Shown: positions 58,961 to 64,000 of the stretch, piece after piece
Numbering within the stretch: position 1 is the stretch's first letter
How the letters are laid out: each line of letters starts with the position of its first letter
From: Ruminococcus sp.
GTDB taxonomy: Bacteria; Bacillota; Clostridia; Oscillospirales; Ruminococcaceae
Length of the DNA stretch: 64,000 nt
Assembly (NCBI GenBank): GCA_017471405.1
Contig: JAFUTK010000056.1
Span: forward strand, 1 to 64,000
Reading direction: 5' to 3'
Translations under genes and position numbers: made by a program
Notes under the pieces: model-generated
What the model saw: the letters and a program-made list of their open reading frames with translations, nothing else
The model's database searches: none
What the model was told of the DNA's origin: nothing

Positions 58961-59061
58961 TATATTATATCATATCGTCTATATTTTTGCAATATATTTT
59001 GATAAGAATTGTGTACTTTTCATATGCTTTCCGAGGGTGCCAAAATTTTTAGCAAAATCTC

Positions 59062-59090
59062 TTGACAAAATCGCCGCCATCTGTTATAAT
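59062..59090 (+). promoter_or_regulatory. Promoter of the DUF2325-DUF3793 pair
   Basis: Perfect TTGACA (59062-59067) -17- TATAAT (59085-59090). Confidence 0.92.
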
Positions 59091-59098
59091 CATTGTAG

Positions 59099-59168
59099 GT
59101 TAGCAAAAGCTAACTATATTTTCAGACGTTTAGTTAGCGTATGCTAACGAATAAGTCAGCATTAGCTG
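59099..59168 (+). promoter_or_regulatory. GTTAGC-N4-GCTAAC operators
   Basis: Perfect palindromes GTTAGC AAAA GCTAAC (59099-59114) and GTTAGC GTAT GCTAAC (59133-59148), plus CAGC ATTA GCTG (59157-59168). The first one sits at the expected transcription start. The sequences resemble DtxR/IdeR-type metal-regulator boxes. Confidence 0.75.
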
Positions 59169-59211
59169 CACATAATAATTCCGGCAAGACCGGATAGAAC
59201 GGAAGGCTTTT

Positions 59212-59496
59212 ATGAGCATTGTTATAGTCGGCGGTAACGACAGAATGGTCCGCCAGTATAAGGATATCTGCGAGGACAGCGGCTGTACCGCTAAGGTCTT
59301 CACACAAATGACAGGGCTTAAGGAGAAGATCGGGTCCCCCGACCTGCTGGTGCTATTCACCGGCACTACATCCCATAAGATGGTAAAAACAGCCCTGAGC
59401 GCTACCTACGGACAAAGCACAACTGTGGTAAGGTCACATTCCAGCTCCGCATCAGCTTTGAGAAATATCCTGAAAAATCACGCTTTGGAGGCATAA
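59212..59496 (+). CDS. DUF2325 family protein
   Basis: The 94-residue protein matches the small DUF2325 family: IVIVGGNDRMVRQYKDIC at the N-terminus, LLVLFTGTTSHKM in the middle and HSSSASALRNIL at the end. It probably has a Rossmann-like fold; no function is established. It is one base ahead of a DUF3793 gene, a pairing seen in Clostridia. The start ATG has a modest GGAAGG ribosome site 8 bases upstream. Regulation through the GTTAGC boxes is likely. Confidence 0.88.
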   Translation: MSIVIVGGNDRMVRQYKDICEDSGCTAKVFTQMTGLKEKIGSPDLLVLFTGTTSHKMVKTALSATYGQSTTVVRSHSSSASALRNILKNHALEA

Positions 59497-59497
59497 A

Positions 59498-60052
59498 ATG
59501 TCGGACGAGACAATCGTGCGCTACTGCTCGCCCACACTGGCGGGCATCAAAACAGGCAGCCTCTTCGGCTGCGAGTTCTCCTCCCGTGAGGAGCTTTACT
59601 CCGAGATAAGAAGGTTCAATTCCATACTCTCCTGCAAGGGACTGCGGGTGCTGCCGTTACAGTTCAAGAACGGCAGAGCTCTAATCTATATCTACCGTCC
59701 CTCCCAGCTGGAGTGCGATTTGAACGGCGAGCTCTCCTGCCGGCTGCTGCGCCGCAACGGCTATACAGGCCATAGCTGCGAACATTGCATCAGAGAGCTT
59801 ATGGCGCGGCTCTGCTCCTCAAAGGAGTTTCCCCACGAGATAGGCCTGTTTCTGGGCTACCCGCCCGAGGACGTCGACGGTTTCATTGAGCACGGCGCCA
59901 GAGGCTGCAAGTGCGTCGGCACCTGGAAGGTCTACGGCGACGTGGACAAGGCCCGCCGCACCTTTGCAAGGTACAAGAAATGCACCGAGCTTTATCTCCG
60001 CCAGCTGCGCCGCGGCAGCACTCTCGATAAGCTGGCAGTAAGAGTTAGCTGA
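59498..60052 (+). CDS. DUF3793 family protein
   Basis: The 184-residue protein fits DUF3793: YCSPTLAGIKTGSLFGC at the N-terminus, LRVLPLQFKNGRALIYIYRP, then FPHEIGLFLGYPPEDVDGFI and the Cys-containing CKCVGTWKVYGD. Its several conserved cysteines suggest metal or redox chemistry, but none is proven. GGAGG lies in the end of the DUF2325 gene. In related genomes such genes lie near ferrous iron uptake and flavodoxin genes, which fits the metal-type operators upstream. Confidence 0.87.
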   Translation: MSDETIVRYCSPTLAGIKTGSLFGCEFSSREELYSEIRRFNSILSCKGLRVLPLQFKNGRALIYIYRPSQLECDLNGELSCRLLRRNGYTGHSCEHCIRELMARLCSSKEFPHEIGLFLGYPPEDVDGFIEHGARGCKCVGTWKVYGDVDKARRTFARYKKCTELYLRQLRRGSTLDKLAVRVS

Positions 60053-60076
60053 CAAGTAAAGTAAATATTTCCCCCT

Positions 60077-60112
60077 CCGGCTGCATATCTTAGGGTATGC
60101 AGCCGGGCTTTT
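60077..60112 (+). terminator. Terminator of the DUF2325-DUF3793 pair
   Basis: CCGGCTGCATA / TATGCAGCCGG 11-bp stem followed by GCTTTTAT. Confidence 0.88.
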
Positions 60113-60144
60113 ATCTTCGTTGTAAACCTTTGCAAAATCTATGG

Positions 60145-60173
60145 TTGACATTTTTGAAAAGTTGTGATATAAT
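60145..60173 (+). promoter_or_regulatory. Promoter of birA-bioY
   Basis: Perfect TTGACA (60145-60150) -17- TATAAT (60168-60173). No clear BirA operator palindrome was seen in the short leader. Confidence 0.9.
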
Positions 60174-60225
60174 GAGGTCTGTCAGGGCGGTGCAGCCCTA
60201 TATTCTCAGCAAAGGAGCATACCGT

Positions 60226-61197
60226 ATGAAAGTCAGACAGCAGCTTATCACGATATTTGAAAATAATCGGGGCAGCTTTCTTTCCGGTGAGGAGCTGGCC
60301 TCCCGCCTAGGATGCTCCCGGGCAGCAGTCTGGAAGGCGGTCAACGCTCTGCGGGCACAGGGCTACAGAATATCCGCCTCCACAAACAAGGGCTATGTCC
60401 TCGAGCCGGAGAACGACGTCATCTCCGCGGCGGCCATTAAGAGATATCTGGGAAATCTCGCTGACAGGTTTGACATCAGAGCCTTTGCATCGGTGGACTC
60501 CACTAACATCGTTATCCGCGACCTTGCCTCAAAGGGTGCTCCCGAGTGGACTGCCGCCATCGCAGGTATGCAGACCGCCGGGCGGGGACGTCTGGGGCGG
60601 AGCTTCTTCTCTCCCTCCGACACCGGGCTTTACTTAAGTATTCTTTTAAAGCCGGATATGCCCGCCGATGAGGCCGTGAGGATAACCACCGCCGCAGCCG
60701 TCGCCGTAGCTCAGACCATCGAGGAGGTCTCCGGCAGAGAGACTGCCATCAAATGGGTCAACGATGTTTACATTGAAGGGCGTAAGGTCTGCGGTATTCT
60801 CACCGAGGCCTCCTTCTCCCCGGAGACAGGAGGGCTGGAATACGCTGTGGTAGGCATAGGCGTCAACGCCTATGAGCCGGAGGGCGGTTTCCCGGAGGCG
60901 ATAAGGGACATCGCGGGAGCGGTGCTCACCGAGCGTCAGGAGGATATGCGCAACCGTCTGGCGGGAGGTATACTCAAACGGCTCTATCTGGCCTGTCAGG
61001 ACCTGTCCTCCACCATTACGCTGGCTGAATATCGCCGCAGGCTTATGTGGATAGGCGAGCGGGCGGTGACCCAGGGCGCCCTTCAGCTGGAGGGCGAGAT
61101 AACGGGCGTTGACGAGAACTACGCCCTGAAGCTGAGGCTGGACGACGGCACCGAAAAGGCTGTCCGCAGCGGAGAAATAAGCATTAGGAGAAAATAA
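60226..61197 (+). CDS. birA: Bifunctional biotin ligase / biotin operon repressor
   Basis: The 323-residue protein has an N-terminal winged helix (about 1-62: LSGEELASRLGCSRAAVWKA) and a catalytic domain. The latter has SVDSTNIV, the biotinyl-AMP loop GRGRLGRSFFSP, and IKWVNDVYIEGRKVCGILTE with the biotin-binding Lys. A C-terminal SH3-like domain follows. It attaches biotin to carboxylase carrier proteins and probably represses biotin genes. AAAGGAG precedes the ATG; upstream in-frame ATGs have no ribosome site. bioY follows after one base. Confidence 0.96.
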   Translation: MKVRQQLITIFENNRGSFLSGEELASRLGCSRAAVWKAVNALRAQGYRISASTNKGYVLEPENDVISAAAIKRYLGNLADRFDIRAFASVDSTNIVIRDLASKGAPEWTAAIAGMQTAGRGRLGRSFFSPSDTGLYLSILLKPDMPADEAVRITTAAAVAVAQTIEEVSGRETAIKWVNDVYIEGRKVCGILTEASFSPETGGLEYAVVGIGVNAYEPEGGFPEAIRDIAGAVLTERQEDMRNRLAGGILKRLYLACQDLSSTITLAEYRRRLMWIGERAVTQGALQLEGEITGVDENYALKLRLDDGTEKAVRSGEISIRRK

Positions 61198-61198
61198 T

Positions 61199-61801
61199 AT
61201 GACAACTCAGGCAAAGACCTTCGACCACAAAAAGACCTTCACCCTCTGCCTCTGCGCGCTGTTTACGGCGCTGGCGGCGGTGGGAGCATTCATAAAAATA
61301 CCTATCCCCCATCTGCCCATCACATTGCAGACCTTCTTCACCACCCTTGCGGGACTGCTGCTGGGAGGCGAGCTGGGAGCCGCCAGCGTGGCAGTTTACG
61401 TTATCCTCGGACTTATCGGAGTACCCATATTCACCGAGGGAGGCGGCTTCACCTATGTGCTCAAGCCCAGCTTCGGCTATTTGGTGGCCTTCATCATCGG
61501 TGCCTACGTCACCGGAAAGATAGCCAACGCCAAGCGAGAGCCCTCACTCATAAGACTTCTCATTGCCTGCTTTGCGGGGACGGCTGTTATCTATGCCGTA
61601 GGTATGGGATATTTTTACGCCGCCAAGAACCTCTGGGTAGCCGGCGACGGAATGAGCGTAAAGGCGCTGTTTGCAGCCTGCTTCTTCCCCGTAATCCCCG
61701 GTGACTGCGTAAAATGCGTGGCCGCAGCACTTCTTGCAAAGCGGCTGATACCCCTCACCCAGCGCTACAGAATGCTGCTGCGCTCGGAGGCCAAGGACTG
61801 A
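61199..61801 (+). CDS. bioY: Biotin transporter BioY (ECF S component)
   Basis: The 200-residue membrane protein has six hydrophobic segments and the BioY signature: IPIPHLPITLQTFFTTLAGLLLGGELGA, followed by GLIGVPIF and GGFTYVLKPSFGYLVAF. It binds biotin and either acts alone or with an energy-coupling module encoded elsewhere. GGAG in the end of birA serves as the ribosome site. With birA upstream it forms a biotin-scavenging unit; no biosynthetic bio genes are in the window. Confidence 0.95.
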   Translation: MTTQAKTFDHKKTFTLCLCALFTALAAVGAFIKIPIPHLPITLQTFFTTLAGLLLGGELGAASVAVYVILGLIGVPIFTEGGGFTYVLKPSFGYLVAFIIGAYVTGKIANAKREPSLIRLLIACFAGTAVIYAVGMGYFYAAKNLWVAGDGMSVKALFAACFFPVIPGDCVKCVAAALLAKRLIPLTQRYRMLLRSEAKD

Positions 61802-61811
61802 TAAATGCCCG

Positions 61812-61843
61812 CCGCTCCTCTCACGCCGAGAGGGGCGGTTTTT
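61812..61843 (+). terminator. Terminator of birA-bioY
   Basis: CCGCTCCTCTC / GAGAGGGGCGG stem and TTTTT tail. Confidence 0.92.
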
Positions 61844-61880
61844 AAATTGTGCCTAAATTGAAAATTTTTCTTTTCCGACT

Positions 61881-61909
61881 TGATTTTTAGGCGTATATAT
61901 TATATAATA
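61881..61909 (+). promoter_or_regulatory. Promoter of pgk
   Basis: TTGATT (61881-61886) -17- TATAAT (61904-61909), leaving a leader of about 85 nt. Confidence 0.8.
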
Positions 61910-61999
61910 GAAAAGGTGGGTCGTGAAATTTTTAACGACTCCCGGAAATGTTGTTTATTCGGGCTTTTCCGAAAATTTATAATGAGAGGATGTCACATC

Positions 62000-63220
62000 A
62001 TGGCAGGATTGAACAAGGTATCAGTTGACGACATTAATGTTAAGGGCAAGAAGGTGCTCGTAAGAGTTGACTTCAACGTTCCGCTGAAGGACGGCGTTAT
62101 CACCAACGATAACAGAATCACAGCGGCTCTGCCCACTATCAATAAGCTGGTCGCAGACGGCGGCAAGGTAGTTCTTTGCTCGCATCTCGGCAAGCCCAAG
62201 AACGGCCCGGAGGACAAGTTCTCCCTGGCTCCCGCAGCTGCAAGACTTGCAGAGCTGGTTTCCGCTAAGGTAACCTTCGCAAAGGACGACACCGTTGTAG
62301 GCGACAACGCCAAGAAGGCTGTTGCTGAGATGGCTGAGGGCGAGATCGTTGTTCTGGAGAACACCCGCTTCCGCGGCGCTGAGGAGACCAAGAACGGCGA
62401 GGAGTTCGCTAAGGAGCTGGCTGACCTGGTTGACGGCGAGGTTTTCGTAATGGACGCTTTCGGCTCCGCTCACAGAGCTCACGCTTCCACCGCAGGCGTT
62501 ACCAAGTTCGTCAAGGAGACCGCTGTAGGCTACCTGATGCAGAAGGAGATCAACTTCCTCGGCAACGCTGTTGAGGATCCCGTTCGTCCCTTCGTTGCTA
62601 TCCTTGGCGGCGCTAAGGTTGCTGACAAGCTCAATGTTATCAACAACCTCATCGAGAAGTGCGACACCCTCATCATCGGCGGCGGTATGGCTTACACCTT
62701 CCTGAAGGCTCAGGGCCTAGAGGTCGGCACCTCCCTCGTTGACGACACCAAACTTGACTACTGCAAGGAAATGATCGAGAAGGCAAAGGCTGCCGGCAAG
62801 AAGCTGCTCCTGCCTGTTGATACCACCATTGCAAAGGCATTCCCTGATCCTATCGACGCTCCCATCGACGTTACCGTTGTTGACTCCGACAAGATCCCTG
62901 CTGACCAGATGGGTCTTGACATCGGCACAAAGACCGCTGAGCTCTATGCTGAGGCTGTAAAGAGCGCAAAGACCGTTGTTTGGAACGGACCTATGGGCGT
63001 ATTCGAGAATCCTATTCTTGCTAAGGGCACCATCGCAGTTGCCAAAAGCCTTGCTGACACCGATGCTACCACGATCATCGGCGGCGGCGACAGCGCAGCA
63101 GCAGTTATTCAGCTGGGCTTCTCCGACAAGATGAGCCACATCTCCACCGGCGGCGGAGCTTCCCTTGAGTACCTCGAGGGCAAGGTGCTCCCCGGCATCG
63201 ACGTTATCGCCGACAAGTAA
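62000..63220 (+). CDS. pgk: Phosphoglycerate kinase
   Basis: The 406-residue glycolytic kinase transfers phosphate from 1,3-bisphosphoglycerate to ADP. It shows [20 protein letters not shown] (substrate loop), [35 protein letters not shown] and the nucleotide loop IGGGDSAAA, all in family order and length. I placed the start at [11 protein letters not shown], after AGAGGATG. Codon use is biased toward GAG, AAG, GGC and GTT, as expected for a highly expressed gene. It is monocistronic; gapdh is not adjacent. Confidence 0.98.
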   Translation: MAGLNKVSVDDINVKGKKVLVRVDFNVPLKDGVITNDNRITAALPTINKLVADGGKVVLCSHLGKPKNGPEDKFSLAPAAARLAELVSAKVTFAKDDTVVGDNAKKAVAEMAEGEIVVLENTRFRGAEETKNGEEFAKELADLVDGEVFVMDAFGSAHRAHASTAGVTKFVKETAVGYLMQKEINFLGNAVEDPVRPFVAILGGAKVADKLNVINNLIEKCDTLIIGGGMAYTFLKAQGLEVGTSLVDDTKLDYCKEMIEKAKAAGKKLLLPVDTTIAKAFPDPIDAPIDVTVVDSDKIPADQMGLDIGTKTAELYAEAVKSAKTVVWNGPMGVFENPILAKGTIAVAKSLADTDATTIIGGGDSAAAVIQLGFSDKMSHISTGGGASLEYLEGKVLPGIDVIADK

Positions 63221-63258
63221 TTCAAGGGACGATCCTGCCCCTGACACAGTAAAAACGT

Positions 63259-63291
63259 GGGGCAGACTATGAATGTAGTCTGCCCCTGCTT
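63259..63291 (+). terminator. Terminator of pgk
   Basis: GGGGCAGACTA / TAGTCTGCCCC 11-bp stem with a 6-nt loop and TGCTTTATT tail. Confidence 0.88.
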
Positions 63292-63305
63292 TATTGGTGA
63301 GCTAT

Positions 63306-63908
63306 ATGGATATAACCGCACTTTTACACATCCTCGTGGAGGAAAGCGAGGAGGAGGGCACCGCCATTGCAAAGGCCGGCTTCTTTGCCGACTATATGTG
63401 GATAGTGGGACTGGTGCTGGCGGCTGTGGGTCTGATCGTGATGTATTTCGGCATCAAGGTTGGTAAAGGCTACCGCTTTATGCCGGAGTTAAACGAGCCT
63501 GTGGTCGTAGAGGACGAGCTCCCCTCCGCCAATGCCGAGATAGTCGAGCGCCGCAGCACAGAGGTGCCGGACTACAGCCAAAACGGTGAAGGTAAGCTGG
63601 TATTTAAGGAGATGCTCATACGCTTCACCGCCGAAGGCCAGAGCTTTGAGGAGTGGGTGAACGACTCCGGTGAGTATACCGATACCGTCCCGGTGAAGTA
63701 CAATCCCAACAACCCCAATGAATTCCACATCTATGAGGGCGACAGCGACTTCAAGGGCATACCTGACGAGAACGGCTCCCTCGACGGCAACGAGGACGAG
63801 GAGGATATCCCCGAGGGCAGCAAAAGCATTATGCTGACACTGCTGGGCGTGGGACTTATTATCCTCGCAATCGGTATCTTCGTGCTGATAGACGGGCTTT
63901 CAAAGTAA
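63306..63908 (+). CDS. DUF3592-like two-helix membrane protein
   Basis: The 200-residue protein has a membrane helix near residues 31-52 (WIVGLVLAAVGLIVMYFGI), an external loop of about 120 residues and a second helix at the C-terminus (MLTLLGVGLIILAIGIFVLI). The loop contains VPVKYNPNNPNEFHIYEG, the sequence by which DUF3592 proteins are recognised, and an acidic stretch. Function is unknown. The ATG at 63306 follows GGTGAG; a GTG at 63294 is possible. It lies 20 bp after the pgk terminator and probably is expressed weakly by read-through or from an unseen promoter. Confidence 0.75.
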   Translation: MDITALLHILVEESEEEGTAIAKAGFFADYMWIVGLVLAAVGLIVMYFGIKVGKGYRFMPELNEPVVVEDELPSANAEIVERRSTEVPDYSQNGEGKLVFKEMLIRFTAEGQSFEEWVNDSGEYTDTVPVKYNPNNPNEFHIYEGDSDFKGIPDENGSLDGNEDEEDIPEGSKSIMLTLLGVGLIILAIGIFVLIDGLSK

Positions 63909-63938
63909 ATTATGCCGAATTGCTGAATTTATATTCCG

Positions 63939-64000
63939 GCGGAAAAGCATATCTCCGCCGTTAGGCGGAGGATATGCTTTTCCGCACTTTGCCGAGCCGC
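63939..64000. repeat. Two-hairpin intergenic repeat, copy E (reverse orientation, cut by window end)
   Basis: A near-perfect long hairpin GCGGAAAAGCATATC...GATATGCTTTTCCGC (63939-63985, loop GTTA) is followed by GCCGAGCCGC. This is the reverse complement of the GCGGCTCGG that opens copies B and C. Confidence 0.75.

Overview
The window looks like a chromosomal segment of a GC-moderate gut Clostridium-class Firmicute, most likely in the Ruminococcus/Oscillospiraceae area. This is inferred from strong AGGAGG ribosome sites, sigma-A promoters of the TTGACA-17-TATAAT type, frequent TTG/GTG starts, a T-box and a THI-box riboswitch, paired DUF2325/DUF3793 genes and AT-rich intergenic DNA between GC-richer genes. 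No tRNA, rRNA, CRISPR array, transposase or phage gene was recognised.

Layout. 0-6 kb (minus strand): a TPP riboswitch whose gene lies off the left edge, a LysR regulator, a DUF445 membrane protein, and an envelope-stress-like operon (OmpR-type regulator, histidine kinase, HtrA protease). 6-16 kb (plus strand): a DUF5131 protein, release factor 3, a second HtrA, a zinc-ribbon/lipoprotein group and a GH59-like glycosidase. 16-22.7 kb (minus strand): a complete trpEGDCFBA operon behind a T-box leader with a UGG (Trp) specifier. 22.8-28.2 kb: a GT-B-like protein facing a TetR / GPH sugar symporter / GH36 alpha-galactosidase operon. 28.3-30 kb: an AT-rich islet with an XRE repressor, three operator palindromes and a zinc-ribbon membrane protein, followed by a very short transcription unit.

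30-49.7 kb (all minus strand) is the accessory heart of the window. Two paralogous ABC-2 exporter modules flank an ECF sigma factor fused through a membrane segment to a large C-terminal domain. That domain is homologous to lipoproteins encoded next to both exporters. A stand-alone MutS-like ATPase sits between them, and two promoters carry MerR-type operators with 19-bp spacers. A third ABC exporter (two ATPases and a permease) and a LytTR/GHKL two-component system follow. My inference is a surface-sensing and export stress system built from duplicated parts; its inducer and substrate are unknown.

49.9-64 kb is mainly housekeeping: a lipoprotein and a DUF3810 metallopeptidase-like protein, tsaE-tsaB, YebC with a NodB-type deacetylase, a uridine-kinase-like protein, a beta-CASP RNase-like protein, a DUF2325-DUF3793 pair behind a probable metal-responsive operator, birA-bioY, pgk and a DUF3592-like membrane protein. 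Two families of dispersed intergenic repeats recur through the window: a roughly 330-bp element and a two-hairpin element.
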